The notes: a model not told the origin generated them from the letters alone. A DNA stretch of 64,000 nt from Coliplasma sp045538555 (GCA_045538555.1 JAZSRP010000016.1:1-64000), one strand, 5' to 3'. Shown: positions 7,776 through 16,798, numbered from the stretch's first letter. Translations and numbers: made by a program.

Positions 7776-10700
7776 CATAAAAAAGATACTTGTTATCGGC
7801 TCTGGCCCCATCATCATCGGACAGGCGGCCGAGTTTGACTATGCGGGCACCCAAGCCTGCCTTGCACTCAAGGAGGAGGGCTATGAGGTGGTTTTGGTGA
7901 ACTCAAACCCTGCCACTATTATGACGGACACCACCATTGCCGACAAGGTGTACATGGAGCCCATGACACTTGAATATATCGCAAAGATAATTCGCTACGA
8001 GCGTCCCGACGCACTTCTTCCGGGAATTGGAGGACAGACGGGTCTCAATCTTGCCATGCAGCTGGAGCGAAAGGGCGTTCTCAGTGAGTGCCGTTTGGAG
8101 CTGCTTGGCACCAACAGCAGGAGTATCGAAAGAGCTGAGGACCGTGACCTGTTCAAGGAGCTTTGTCTGGAGCTGGGTGAGCCGGTCTGCCCGTCTGAGA
8201 TCACTCATTCCATCGAGGAAGCAGTGGAAGCAGCAGCGAGGATAGGTTATCCCGTGGTGCTTCGTCCCGCATTTACGCTGGGCGGCACGGGCGGCGGTTT
8301 TGCCGACGATGAGCAGGAACTCAGAGAGATAATGAAAAACGCTCTCAAGCTCTCACCTGTTCATCAGGTGCTGGTTGAAAAAAGCATCAAGGGCTACAAG
8401 GAGATAGAGTTTGAGGTAATGCGCGATGCGAATGATACCGCCATTGCCATCTGCAGTATGGAAAACGTTGATCCTGTGGGCATACATACGGGAGATTCCA
8501 TAGTTGTTGCTCCCAGCCAGACGCTGACAAACAAAGAATATCACCTTTTGAGAGACAGTGCGCTTCGTATAATCAGAGCGCTCAAGATAGAGGGCGGATG
8601 CAACGTTCAGTTTGCTTTGGATCCCCAGTCATTCAATTATTATGTTATCGAAGTCAACCCCCGCGTTTCCCGTTCCTCTGCGTTGGCATCAAAGGCAAGC
8701 GGATTCCCCATTGCCCGCGTTACGGCAAAAATTGCGGTTGGAATGACCCTTGATGAGATCAGAATTGCCAACACCATCGCATCCTTTGAGCCTTCAATCG
8801 ACTATGTGGTCACAAAAATGCCACGCTTCCCGTTTGACAAGTTCACCTCTGCCAACAACACTCTCTCCACTCAGATGAAGGCCACCGGTGAGGTTATGAG
8901 TATCGGCAGAACAATGGAAGAGAGCTTTTTGAAAGCAGTTCGCTCCCTTGAGACAGGCGTGTGCCACGTATATCTTCCAAAATTTGATACTTACACCCGT
9001 GATGAGCTGCTTGAATACGTCAGATACGGCACAGACGACCGTCTGTATGCCATTGCACAGCTTTTGCGTCTGGGCACAGACATGGGACGTATCTGCGATG
9101 CAACACAGATTGACCTTTTGTTTATTGAAAAAATAAGAAATATTGTTGAGATGGAAACCGTTGTTTCCGGTGCAAAAGGAGACCTGTCAGTGCTTCGCAG
9201 AGCAAAAAGAATGGGATTCTCCGACAAATATATTGCTCGCTTGTGGAACGAAACCGAGGATGAAATATACCGCCTCCGCAAGGAAAACGGCATTTTCCCT
9301 GTGTATAAAATGATCGACAGCTGCGCTGCGGAATTTGACGGATACGTACCTTATTTCTACTCCACCTACGAGCACGAAAACGAGTCGGTGCTGTCCGAGA
9401 AGAGAAAAATAATCGTACTTGGCTCGGGTCCCATACGCATCGGTCAGGGCGTAGAGTTTGATTATTCTACTGTTCATGCCATCACCACGATCCGCAAATT
9501 CGGATATGAGGCGATCATAATCAACAACAATCCCGAGACAGTATCTACGGATTATACCACCAGCGACAAGCTTTATTTTGAGCCTCTGACTGTTGAGGAC
9601 GTGATGAACATTATCGAGCTGGAAAAGCCCTTTGGCGTCATTGCCTCCCTCGGCGGTCAGACAGCCATAAACCTGGCAGAACCCTTGATGAAGCGCGGTG
9701 TAAAGATCATCGGCACTGACGTTGAGGCCATCGACAGGGCAGAGAACAGAGATTCGTTTGAAATGCTTTTGCGTGAGCTGGATATTCCCCATCCGCAGGG
9801 CAGAGCGGTGACCAATATCGAGGACGGAATCGCAGCTGCATCCGAGATAGGTTATCCCGTGCTTGTGCGTCCCAGCTTTGTGCTTGGTGGCAGAGCGATG
9901 CAGATCGTTGCAGGTGAAGAAGCACTGAGGCATTACCTCCGCACGGCGGTTGAGGTGGATGAGGACAAACCGGTGCTGGTGGACAAATACGTTCAGGGCA
10001 GAGAGGTTGAGGTGGACGCTGTCTGCGACGGTACAAACGTGTTTGTACCGGGTATCATGGAGCTGGTTGAAAGAACCGGTATCCACTCCGGTGACAGTAT
10101 CAGCGTGTATCCGTCTTTCAGTATTTCTGAAAAGGTCAAGCAGACTATACTTGATTATACAAAAAAACTGGGGCTGGGAATCGGAATCGTAGGTCTGTAC
10201 AATATTCAGTTTATCGTTGACAAAAACGACAACGTGTTTATCATCGAGGTAAACCCTAGATCCTCCCGTACCGTACCGTTCCTGTCCAAAGCAACCGGAT
10301 ACAGCTTGGCGGACATTGCCACAATGTGTATTCTTGGCAAGAGCTTGAGAGATCAAGGAATTATGGATATCTATCCTCCCGAGAAAAAACGCTGGTACGT
10401 AAAAGTTCCCGCATTCTCATTTTCAAAGCTCCGCGGCCTTGATGCATATCTGTCGCCCGAGATGAAATCTACGGGTGAGGCAATAGGCTATGACGACAAG
10501 CTCAACCGTGCGCTTTACAAAGCGCTTCAGGCATCGGGAATGCAGGTGGTGAACTATGGCACCATCCTTGTCACCATTGCAGACAAGGACAAGGAGGAGG
10601 CGCTGCCTCTTATCCGCAGATTTTACAATTTGGGCTTCAATATTGAGGCCACCCACGGCACCGCTGTTTATCTCAAAGAGCACGGTATCCGCACTCGCAT

Positions 10701-10938
10701 CCGCAAAAAGATCAGTGAGGGAAGCGAGGAGATACTGGATTCTATTCGTCAGGGCTATGTCAATTACGTTATCAACACACGTGATATAGACACTACCGGC
10801 GGAAACAGCGACGGATTTGAGATCAGACAGTGCGCAGTCGAAAACAACGTTACGGTATTCACCGCTCTTGATACCATCAAGGTTTTGCTTGATGTACTTG
10901 AGGAAACGACACTGTGCATTTCAACCATCGATGCATAA
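7759..10938 (+). CDS. carB: Carbamoyl-phosphate synthase large subunit
   Basis: The 1059-residue protein makes carbamoyl phosphate from bicarbonate, ammonia and two ATP. It shows the expected duplicated ATP-grasp halves: IGSGPIIIGQAAEFDYAG opens the first, and the parallel LGSGPIRIGQGVEFDYS near residue 555 opens the second. EVNPR motifs occur in each half, and a C-terminal MGS-like regulatory domain starts near 930. Length is normal. It overlaps carA by 17 bases and has AAGGAGG upstream. Because its partner CarA lacks the nucleophile, CarB may draw free ammonia here. That is inference. Confidence 0.95.
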   Translation: MPKRTDIKKILVIGSGPIIIGQAAEFDYAGTQACLALKEEGYEVVLVNSNPATIMTDTTIADKVYMEPMTLEYIAKIIRYERPDALLPGIGGQTGLNLAMQLERKGVLSECRLELLGTNSRSIERAEDRDLFKELCLELGEPVCPSEITHSIEEAVEAAARIGYPVVLRPAFTLGGTGGGFADDEQELREIMKNALKLSPVHQVLVEKSIKGYKEIEFEVMRDANDTAIAICSMENVDPVGIHTGDSIVVAPSQTLTNKEYHLLRDSALRIIRALKIEGGCNVQFALDPQSFNYYVIEVNPRVSRSSALASKASGFPIARVTAKIAVGMTLDEIRIANTIASFEPSIDYVVTKMPRFPFDKFTSANNTLSTQMKATGEVMSIGRTMEESFLKAVRSLETGVCHVYLPKFDTYTRDELLEYVRYGTDDRLYAIAQLLRLGTDMGRICDATQIDLLFIEKIRNIVEMETVVSGAKGDLSVLRRAKRMGFSDKYIARLWNETEDEIYRLRKENGIFPVYKMIDSCAAEFDGYVPYFYSTYEHENESVLSEKRKIIVLGSGPIRIGQGVEFDYSTVHAITTIRKFGYEAIIINNNPETVSTDYTTSDKLYFEPLTVEDVMNIIELEKPFGVIASLGGQTAINLAEPLMKRGVKIIGTDVEAIDRAENRDSFEMLLRELDIPHPQGRAVTNIEDGIAAASEIGYPVLVRPSFVLGGRAMQIVAGEEALRHYLRTAVEVDEDKPVLVDKYVQGREVEVDAVCDGTNVFVPGIMELVERTGIHSGDSISVYPSFSISEKVKQTILDYTKKLGLGIGIVGLYNIQFIVDKNDNVFIIEVNPRSSRTVPFLSKATGYSLADIATMCILGKSLRDQGIMDIYPPEKKRWYVKVPAFSFSKLRGLDAYLSPEMKSTGEAIGYDDKLNRALYKALQASGMQVVNYGTILVTIADKDKEEALPLIRRFYNLGFNIEATHGTAVYLKEHGIRTRIRKKISEGSEEILDSIRQGYVNYVINTRDIDTTGGNSDGFEIRQCAVENNVTVFTALDTIKVLLDVLEETTLCISTIDA

Positions 10939-10951
10939 AAAAGGAGCCGGA

Positions 10952-11683
10952 ATGAAAGATATTTTGCTGACCGTCGAGAGCAACGTTTGTATTGCTCCCT
11001 CGGTATATAAAATGATTTTGTCCGGATGTCAAGGAGAGAACGTGCGCCCCGGTCAGTTTGTAAACATCAAGCTTGATGGATTCTATCTGCGCCGTCCAAT
11101 CTCTGTTTGCGATTATGGCGGAAAGAATTTGACCATAATCTACAAAACCGTGGGCAGCGGAACCAAGTCGATGTCAGAGCTGGGTGAAGGCAAGACGCTT
11201 TGGGTTTTGCTTCCCCTGGGCAACGGATACGATTTGACAAAAAGCGGATCTGAACCCCTGCTCATCGGCGGGGGAGTAGGTGTGCCTCCTCTGTATTATC
11301 TTTGCCGTGAGCTTGTGTCACAGGGCAAAAAGCCAAAGGTGATTATAGGTTTTAACAAAGCATCCGAGGTTTTTCTCAAGGATGAGTTGACAGCCCTTGG
11401 CGCAGAGGTTACGGTGACCACTGTTGACGGAAGCGTGGGAACAAAAGGATTTGTCACAACTGCAATGGAGGGAATGGAATATTCTCACATATTCACCTGC
11501 GGTCCGGAGCCCATGCTCAAAGCGGTCTATGACGCATCTGTGACGTCGGGACAGTTCAGCTTTGAAGAACGTATGGGATGCGGGTTTGGTGCTTGTATGG
11601 GCTGTACCTGCAAAACAAAATACGGCAACAAACGCATCTGTCGTGACGGCCCGGTGTTGGAAAAGGAGGAGATCATATGGTAA
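10952..11683 (+). CDS. pyrK: Dihydroorotate dehydrogenase B electron-transfer subunit
   Basis: The 243-residue FAD and [2Fe-2S] subunit passes electrons from PyrD to NAD+. The ferredoxin-reductase-like core has RRPISVCDY for FAD and LIGGGVGVPPL for the nucleotide. The C-terminal cluster cysteines are in MGCGFGACMGCTC plus a later Cys before RDGPV. The ATG at 10952 follows AAGGAG, and a longer upstream reading lies inside carB. It overlaps pyrD by 7 bases, and the two products form the class 1B enzyme. Confidence 0.93.
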   Translation: MKDILLTVESNVCIAPSVYKMILSGCQGENVRPGQFVNIKLDGFYLRRPISVCDYGGKNLTIIYKTVGSGTKSMSELGEGKTLWVLLPLGNGYDLTKSGSEPLLIGGGVGVPPLYYLCRELVSQGKKPKVIIGFNKASEVFLKDELTALGAEVTVTTVDGSVGTKGFVTTAMEGMEYSHIFTCGPEPMLKAVYDASVTSGQFSFEERMGCGFGACMGCTCKTKYGNKRICRDGPVLEKEEIIW

Positions 11684-12588
11684 ACACAAAAATCGACCTT
11701 TGCGGAATTACCATCGACAACCCCATCATTCCTGCATCGGGAACCTATGGGTTTGGTTATGAGTTTGCGGAGCTTTATGATATAAATGAGCTTGGAACCT
11801 TTTCGTTCAAAGGCACTACCAGAGATCCCAGATTTGGCAATCCTACTCCCAGGATTGCGGAGTGCGCGTCATCAATGCTCAATTCCGTGGGACTTCAAAA
11901 CCCCGGTGTTGATGCGGTCATAAACGAAGAAATGCCCAAACTGAGACAGGTGTTCAACAAACCCGTCATGGCAAACGCCTGTGGATTTTCAGTTGAGGAA
12001 TACGTAGAGGTCTGCCAAAAGTTTGATTCCGTTCCGGATATCGGGTGGATCGAGGTAAATATCAGCTGTCCCAACGTTCATGCAGGCGGTGCCTGCATCG
12101 GCGGAACTCCCGATATGGCGTACAAGGTAACCGATGCCGTCAGACGGGTGACAAAAAAACCTCTCATCATCAAGCTGTCCCCCAACGTGTCCGATATTGC
12201 ATCAATCGCTGTGGCATGTGAAGAGGCGGGAGCAGATGCAGTCAGCTTGATAAACACTCTTTTGGGCATGCGTCTTGACATCCGCAAGCGCAGACCCCTT
12301 CTTGCCAATACCACCGGCGGATTGTCGGGCAGTGCGGTGTTTCCGATAGCGGTTCGCATGGTGTGGCAGGTATATGAAAAAGTAAAAATTCCCATTGTGG
12401 GATTGGGAGGCGTAACAACTGCCTCCGACGTGATAGAGCTCATGCTTGCGGGAGCAACCGCTGTTCAGGTTGGCGCGGCAAACCTTGTCAATCCATTTGC
12501 ATCACTGGAGATCATACGCTCGCTTCCCGCAGAGATGGAAAAATACGGTATAAAAGATCTGAAAGAAATTATCGGAGGTGCACACTAA
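11677..12588 (+). CDS. pyrD: Dihydroorotate dehydrogenase 1B, catalytic subunit
   Basis: The 303-residue FMN TIM-barrel enzyme oxidises dihydroorotate to orotate. Visible family segments are ASGTYGFG, the KGTT...GNPTPR loop, LNSVGLQNPG, NISCPNV with the class 1 catalytic cysteine, KLSPNV, TGGLSG and the phosphate-binding GLGGV. It is co-encoded with pyrK, which marks it as the NAD+-dependent class 1B form. It overlaps pyrK and is followed after one base by pyrF. Confidence 0.95.
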   Translation: MVNTKIDLCGITIDNPIIPASGTYGFGYEFAELYDINELGTFSFKGTTRDPRFGNPTPRIAECASSMLNSVGLQNPGVDAVINEEMPKLRQVFNKPVMANACGFSVEEYVEVCQKFDSVPDIGWIEVNISCPNVHAGGACIGGTPDMAYKVTDAVRRVTKKPLIIKLSPNVSDIASIAVACEEAGADAVSLINTLLGMRLDIRKRRPLLANTTGGLSGSAVFPIAVRMVWQVYEKVKIPIVGLGGVTTASDVIELMLAGATAVQVGAANLVNPFASLEIIRSLPAEMEKYGIKDLKEIIGGAH

Positions 12589-12589
12589 A

Positions 12590-13294
12590 ATGGCAAAAGA
12601 CGTTATCGTTGCCCTGGATTTTTCGGGCAAAAAAGAAACACTGGAGTTCCTCTCAAAATTCACCGGTCGCAAGCCCTACGTAAAGATCGGGATGGAGCTT
12701 TTTTATGCAGAAGGCCCTTCCATTGTCCGCGAGATCAAGGCAATGGGACACAAGATATTTCTTGATCTGAAGCTTCATGATATCCCCAATACTGTAAAAA
12801 AAGCAATGAAAGTGCTTTCGTCCCTTGACGTGGATATGTGCAACCTTCATGCTGCAGGCGGCTCTGTAATGATGAAAGAAGCGCTCAACGGACTCACGCG
12901 TGAGGATGGAACAAGACCTCTTCTCATTGCAGTGACACAGCTCACCTCAACGTCGGAGGAGATGCTTCACAACGAGCTGCTGATTCCCAACGGAATGCAG
13001 GAAACCGTTTCTTCCTATGCCCTCAATGCAAAGAACAGCGGCCTTGACGGCGTTGTATGCTCACCTCTTGAGGCGTCCGGTGTTCACGAGAACTGCGGAG
13101 GAGATTTTGTTACAGTAACCCCGGGCGTGCGTTTTGCTGACGGAGATATCGGAGACCAGGTGAGGGTTACCACCCCCGCAAAAGCGAGAGAGCTTGGCTC
13201 TGATTATATCGTGGTGGGACGCCCCGTCACAGCAGCCGCAGATCCTGTGGCTGCATACAACAGATGTATAAAAGAATTTTTGGCGGAGGACTGA
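12590..13294 (+). CDS. pyrF: Orotidine 5'-phosphate decarboxylase
   Basis: The 234-residue protein carries out the last step to UMP. It is a class I OMP decarboxylase of the short bacterial type: VALDFS opens the barrel, the catalytic Lys-Asp array is in FLDLKLHDIPNT near residue 60, and VTPGVR and VVGRPVT bind phosphate near the end. GGAGGT precedes the ATG at 12590. The pyrD stop lies immediately upstream. Confidence 0.95.
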   Translation: MAKDVIVALDFSGKKETLEFLSKFTGRKPYVKIGMELFYAEGPSIVREIKAMGHKIFLDLKLHDIPNTVKKAMKVLSSLDVDMCNLHAAGGSVMMKEALNGLTREDGTRPLLIAVTQLTSTSEEMLHNELLIPNGMQETVSSYALNAKNSGLDGVVCSPLEASGVHENCGGDFVTVTPGVRFADGDIGDQVRVTTPAKARELGSDYIVVGRPVTAAADPVAAYNRCIKEFLAED

Positions 13295-13299
13295 ATACA

Positions 13300-13944
13300 A
13301 TGACAGAAAAAAGAATCGCATCCCGGCTTCTTTCCATAAAAGCAGTATTTTTCAGACCCGACGAGCCCTTTACGTGGGCAAGCGGAATCAAAAGCCCCGT
13401 ATATTGCGACAACCGTCTCACTCTCACCGCTCCTGAGGTGAGAACCGATATTGAGGAATCTCTTGCCGAGGTTGTAAAAACTCATTATCCCCGGTGCGAG
13501 GTTCTTATGGGCACCAGCACCGCAGGCATTGCCCATGCGGCAATCGTGGGCCATATCATGGGTCTCCCCATGGGCTACGTCAGATCCGGCTCAAAGGATC
13601 ACGGCAGATGCAACAGGATCGAGGGAAAGCTTGAAAAAGGTCAAAAAGTCGTGGTGATCGAGGATCTTATTTCAACAGGCGGCTCGGTGATCGAGGTAGT
13701 TGAGGCACTCCGTGAGGCAGGCGCCGAGGTTTTGGGCGTAGCAAGTATTTTTACCTACGGAATGCAAAAAGGTATTGACAGACTCAATGCGGCAAATGTA
13801 AAGAACGTCAGCTTGACCAACTTTGACGTTATTGCTCAGACTGCTGCAGAGACCGGATATATCAAGCAGAGCGATGTTTCCCGTCTGATCGCATTCAGAA
13901 ACAATCCTTCTGATGAGAGCTGGATAAACGGTGGATCAAAATGA
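13300..13944 (+). CDS. pyrE: Orotate phosphoribosyltransferase
   Basis: The 214-residue protein joins orotate to PRPP giving OMP. The PRPP-binding signature VVVIEDLISTGGS lies near residues 115-127. WASGIKSPVYCDNR and the Lys/Arg-rich flexible loop (GSKDHGRCN) are also as expected. The ATG at 13300 has GGAGGA upstream. Its end overlaps pyrB by 4 bases (ATGA). Confidence 0.94.
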   Translation: MTEKRIASRLLSIKAVFFRPDEPFTWASGIKSPVYCDNRLTLTAPEVRTDIEESLAEVVKTHYPRCEVLMGTSTAGIAHAAIVGHIMGLPMGYVRSGSKDHGRCNRIEGKLEKGQKVVVIEDLISTGGSVIEVVEALREAGAEVLGVASIFTYGMQKGIDRLNAANVKNVSLTNFDVIAQTAAETGYIKQSDVSRLIAFRNNPSDESWINGGSK

Positions 13945-14855
13945 GAAGCTTGATAGATATTGTAGATTTGTCAAAAACGGAGATCGATGACCTTATATCC
14001 ACAGCAGAGGATATAATCTCCGACCCGCAAAAATACAGTCGCAAATGCAGCGGGAAAAAGCTTGCTACCCTGTTTTTTGAGCCCTCCACACGCACACGTC
14101 TATCATTTGAGGCGGCAATGTATGAGCTTGGCGGAAACGTACTGGGCTTTTCGGAGGCATCATCCAGTTCCACAGCAAAGGGCGAGAGTGTGTCAGATAC
14201 TGTGCAGGTTGTATCCTGCTATGCTGACATAATCGCAATGCGCCATCCCAAAGAAGGTGCGCCCCTTGTGGCATCCAAAAAGGCATCTGTTCCCATCATC
14301 AACGCGGGAGATGGCGGGCACTGCCATCCAACCCAAACGCTGGCTGATCTTCTCACCATCAAGCGTGAAAAGGGAAGGTTGTCAGATATGACCGTGGGCT
14401 TTTGCGGAGACCTGAAGTTTGGACGCACAGTTCATTCGCTTCTCAATGCTCTTGTTCGATATACGGGAATCAAGGTAGTTTTGATCTCACCGGATGAGTT
14501 GAAGCTTCCCGATTACGTAAAAAAGGACATTCTCGACAAAAACGGTGTGCCCTATGAAGAAACGGCAGACCTGATGTCGGCAATGCCCAAGCTGGATATT
14601 TTGTATATGACCCGAGTTCAGGGTGAGAGATTTTTCAACGAGGCGGATTATCTGCGTCTGCGAGACAGCTATATTCTTACTCCTGACAAGCTCAAAACCG
14701 CAAAGAAAGATATGTGTGTCCTTCATCCGCTCCCCAGAGTGAATGAGATCTCCGTTGCCATTGACAACGATCCCAGAGCGTGCTATTTCAAACAGGTTCT
14801 CAACGGAAAATATATGCGTATGGCTCTGATACTGATGCTTTTGGAGGTGACATAA
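13941..14855 (+). CDS. pyrB: Aspartate carbamoyltransferase catalytic subunit
   Basis: The 304-residue protein joins carbamoyl phosphate to aspartate. Carbamoyl-phosphate binding segment FFEPSTRTRLSFE is near residue 50, with SSTAKGES, MRHPKEGA, NAGDGGHCHPTQTLADLLT, MTRVQGER and HPLPRVNE in the family order. It is translationally coupled to pyrE upstream and to pyrI downstream (TAATG). A catalytic chain paired with PyrI implies the dodecameric, allosterically regulated ATCase. Confidence 0.95.
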   Translation: MRSLIDIVDLSKTEIDDLISTAEDIISDPQKYSRKCSGKKLATLFFEPSTRTRLSFEAAMYELGGNVLGFSEASSSSTAKGESVSDTVQVVSCYADIIAMRHPKEGAPLVASKKASVPIINAGDGGHCHPTQTLADLLTIKREKGRLSDMTVGFCGDLKFGRTVHSLLNALVRYTGIKVVLISPDELKLPDYVKKDILDKNGVPYEETADLMSAMPKLDILYMTRVQGERFFNEADYLRLRDSYILTPDKLKTAKKDMCVLHPLPRVNEISVAIDNDPRACYFKQVLNGKYMRMALILMLLEVT

Positions 14856-15283
14856 TGTTTGTGGACTCTATCCGTGACGGAATAGTTATCGATCACATCA
14901 AGGCGGGGACGGGAATGAAGCTTTACAGCTTTCTCAACCTTGGATCTCTTGGCTGTTCAGTGGCTGTTATCCTCAATGTTCCCAGCAAAAAAATGTGCCG
15001 CAAGGATATCATCAAGATAGACGCAAGCATCGCACTTGATCTTGACGCCATCGGGTATATTGATCCCGGTATCACGGTTGACATAATCAAAAACGGAGAG
15101 CTTGTGGAAAAAAAGCATCTTGAGCTTCCCAATACCATCAAGGGTATAGTAAAATGCAAAAATCCCCGCTGTATCTGCACCACAGAGCAGGAGCTTGAGC
15201 ACGTATTCAAGCTTACGGACCGTGAAAACAAGGTTTATCGGTGTATCTATTGTGAAAGCAAGGCAGATACACGCCAAGACTGA
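14855..15283 (+). CDS. pyrI: Aspartate carbamoyltransferase regulatory subunit
   Basis: The 142-residue protein has an N-terminal allosteric nucleotide-binding domain (GIVIDHIKAGTG) and a C-terminal zinc domain. The four zinc cysteines are in CKNPRC and CIYC. It binds CTP/ATP and bridges PyrB trimers. The start overlaps the pyrB stop by one base, with GGAGGTG upstream. It is the last gene of the pyr operon. A terminator-like hairpin lies about 57 bases downstream. Confidence 0.94.
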   Translation: MFVDSIRDGIVIDHIKAGTGMKLYSFLNLGSLGCSVAVILNVPSKKMCRKDIIKIDASIALDLDAIGYIDPGITVDIIKNGELVEKKHLELPNTIKGIVKCKNPRCICTTEQELEHVFKLTDRENKVYRCIYCESKADTRQD

Positions 15284-15339
15284 TAGCAAATAATATGCAA
15301 AAAAGCAGACAGTTAAGGCAGTTTCTTATAAGGATATCA

Positions 15340-15374
15340 AAAAACGACAGATTTTTAAGGTCTGTCGTTTTTTA
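15340..15374. terminator. Bidirectional terminator between pyrI and the GNAT gene
   Basis: AAAACGACAGA and TCTGTCGTTTT pair around a 9-nt loop, with A-runs on the left and T-runs on the right, so it can stop both converging transcripts. Confidence 0.85.
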
Positions 15375-15395
15375 TTCTACATATTGGAGGCTGTA

Positions 15396-15833
15396 TTATT
15401 CGAGCCATTGAACAAACGCTATTTTATCAGTATTGTTATATCCTGCATTAGCGTAAAAGTTTAATGTTTTGTCATTTTTTGACCCTGTAAGTAACATTAT
15501 TTTATAACAGTTTGCGTTTTCTGCAATGGTTTTTGCATAGTTCAAACATTCCGTTGCATACCCTTTTCCGCGATAATCCGAGTGTGTAACAACATTTTCA
15601 ACAAATGCATAAGGCCTTATGTTTCTTGTCAAGTTTGGAATAATCACACAGACGCATGATGATACAATTTTTCCATCTATTTCCTTGACAATAACATGAT
15701 GATTTTTGTCCTGCATAATAGTATTCCAAGTGTTTACTAAATGTTCCGTCATTTCCGGGATAGTTTCCTCATGCAAATGTAAATATAACTCTAATAATTT
15801 GCTTAATTCGTTTTCAGATACTTCTCTAACCAT
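15396..15833 (-). CDS. GNAT family N-acetyltransferase
   Basis: The 145-residue single-domain acetyltransferase has the acetyl-CoA pyrophosphate loop RGKGYA in NVVTHSDYRGKGYATE, followed by a helix and the C-terminal beta-bulge region (MLLTGS...FYANAGY). The substrate is unknown. I start it at the ATG at 15833, preceded by GGAGAAG; upstream in-frame ATGs lack a ribosome site. It is markedly more AT-rich than the pyr genes next door. It lies just after an S23-type gene and next to a hairpin array, which suggests an acquired island. Confidence 0.8.
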   Translation of the reverse strand: MVREVSENELSKLLELYLHLHEETIPEMTEHLVNTWNTIMQDKNHHVIVKEIDGKIVSSCVCVIIPNLTRNIRPYAFVENVVTHSDYRGKGYATECLNYAKTIAENANCYKIMLLTGSKNDKTLNFYANAGYNNTDKIAFVQWLE

Positions 15834-15904
15834 TACATCTTCTCCACAAAATCTTATTATCATTTCGATTATAACCAGCATCGCACTTGTACAGACAAAC
15901 GCTT

Positions 15905-15919
15905 GTTGGGCTAAGCCCA
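15905..15919. repeat. Small palindrome between the S23-type and GNAT genes
   Basis: TTGGGCTAAGCCCAA can form a tight hairpin with a 7-bp stem. It lies between the end of the S23-type gene and the start of the GNAT gene and could be a processing site or weak terminator. Confidence 0.6.
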
Positions 15920-15925
15920 AACCCC

Positions 15926-16276
15926 TTATTTAGATTTTATGGTTTTCAGGGAAGAAATTAACATTCTGCGTATTGTACCGCAATCATTTTGAAATGTTTT
16001 ATATTCTTCTTCGTTCATACAATCCGTTTCATAAAGAAGTTCTAACCAATATTCCGTTTCGTAACATTCTTTTTGCGATATTTCAAGTTTTGATATAAAA
16101 TCGTTAGTACTTTGAGCATATTGCGCTTCGTGTAGATTTGCACCGATTGATGTTGCAGAACGTAGCAATTGGTTTATCAAAACAGATTCTTTATGCTTTG
16201 ATTTCATATCGCGGCATAGAAAAACAACCGCTTTTGCAAAATCTTTTGCCTTATCTCTTAAAATACTATCGGCCAT
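15926..16276 (-). CDS. Four-helix-bundle protein (S23 / 23S rRNA intervening-sequence family)
   Basis: The 116-residue, all-helical protein fits the family named for ORFs in 23S rRNA intervening sequences (TIGR02436-like). The pattern LINQLLRSATSIGANLHEAQYA with a following KLEISQKECYETEYWLELL is the family hallmark. Biochemical role is unknown; related Avd proteins bind nucleic acid in diversity-generating retroelements. No reverse transcriptase is near. GAGGTGAT precedes the ATG at 16276, and a TTGAAA-N17-TATAAT promoter overlaps the edge of hairpin element C. No rRNA is near, so this is a free-standing copy. Confidence 0.8.
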   Translation of the reverse strand: MADSILRDKAKDFAKAVVFLCRDMKSKHKESVLINQLLRSATSIGANLHEAQYAQSTNDFISKLEISQKECYETEYWLELLYETDCMNEEEYKTFQNDCGTIRRMLISSLKTIKSK

Positions 16277-16295
16277 TCTTATCACCTCAAAGTTC

Positions 16296-16324
16296 ATTAT
16301 ACACAAAAGTATAATGCTTTTCAA
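16296..16324 (-). promoter_or_regulatory. Promoter of the S23-type gene, abutting element C
   Basis: TTGAAA and TATAAT on the minus strand with a 17-bp spacer. The -35 box touches the first linker of element C. Confidence 0.7.
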
Positions 16325-16556
16325 GTTTTATTCCGACTTCGTCGGAGTGATATTATTGCATTCGCAATAGTGATATTGAAACCTTGCGGTTTCAGTGTTA
16401 TTTTATTCGCCAAACTCGGCGTAGCCGAATACCACTATGCGAAGCATAATATAACTGCGAAGCAATATAACTCGCCAAATGAAATGCGGCGAATAAAACT
16501 GCGAGACTTCCTTTTGGGAAGTCTCGCTATGAAACGCTCCTTTTTTGTTGGTAAAA
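16324..16556. repeat. Hairpin-ladder element C
   Basis: Left linkers at 16324-16332 (AGTTTTATT), 16346-16354, 16369-16377 (both AGTGATATT) and 16394-16402 (AGTGTTATT) alternate with small hairpins. Right linkers at 16428-16436 (AATACCACT), 16448-16456, 16464-16472 (both AATATAACT) and 16492-16500 (AATAAAACT) mirror them. The outermost pair is perfectly complementary; the inner three have one mismatch each. A long hairpin (about 16501-16527) and a T-run (16541-16546) close the right side. No matching left terminal arm is visible; the S23-type promoter and gene start there instead. Confidence 0.8.
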
Positions 16557-16561
16557 GAAAT

Positions 16562-16798
16562 TTATGCTCTTTCAATAATAATGTCGATCATCTCGCCCAC
16601 ATTCTTCATGGAGCTGACCTCACGCATAGTGAATTTGACGCCAAATTCACGTTCGACCGCACCTATGAGGCGAATGTGCTCAAGGGAGTCCCAATCGTCA
16701 ATGTCGTCGGCAGTTGTGCTGCGGCTGACGGTTATATCGTCGTCAAATACGGTGCAAAAAACGGGATTGAGCCGTGTGAGAACTTCTTTTTCTGTCAT
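16562..16798 (-). CDS. Acyl carrier protein
   Basis: The 78-residue protein has the phosphopantetheine attachment site DDWDSLEHI, with Ser38 as the modified residue, and the usual four-helix ACP length. It overlaps the upstream fkbH-like gene by 4 bases (ATGA), so the two are coupled. It is the last gene of the MBOAT operon. By analogy with DltC or FkbJ-type carriers I infer it holds the acyl group made by the FkbH-like protein, not fatty-acid intermediates. Confidence 0.88.
   Translation of the reverse strand: MTEKEVLTRLNPVFCTVFDDDITVSRSTTADDIDDWDSLEHIRLIGAVEREFGVKFTMREVSSMKNVGEMIDIIIERA

Noticed and set aside
9187..10356. 389-residue open frame on the minus strand across carB
   Set aside because: It is a shadow of carB: no ribosome site, no family pattern, and carB is fully conserved in the other frame.
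15926..16276. Avd accessory gene of a diversity-generating retroelement
   Set aside because: The fold is similar, but there is no reverse transcriptase, template repeat or variable target gene in the window.
16324..16556. CRISPR-like array
   Set aside because: Regular short repeats alternate with unique segments, but the repeats are 9 nt, switch to their complement midway, and the segments are hairpins. No cas gene is near.
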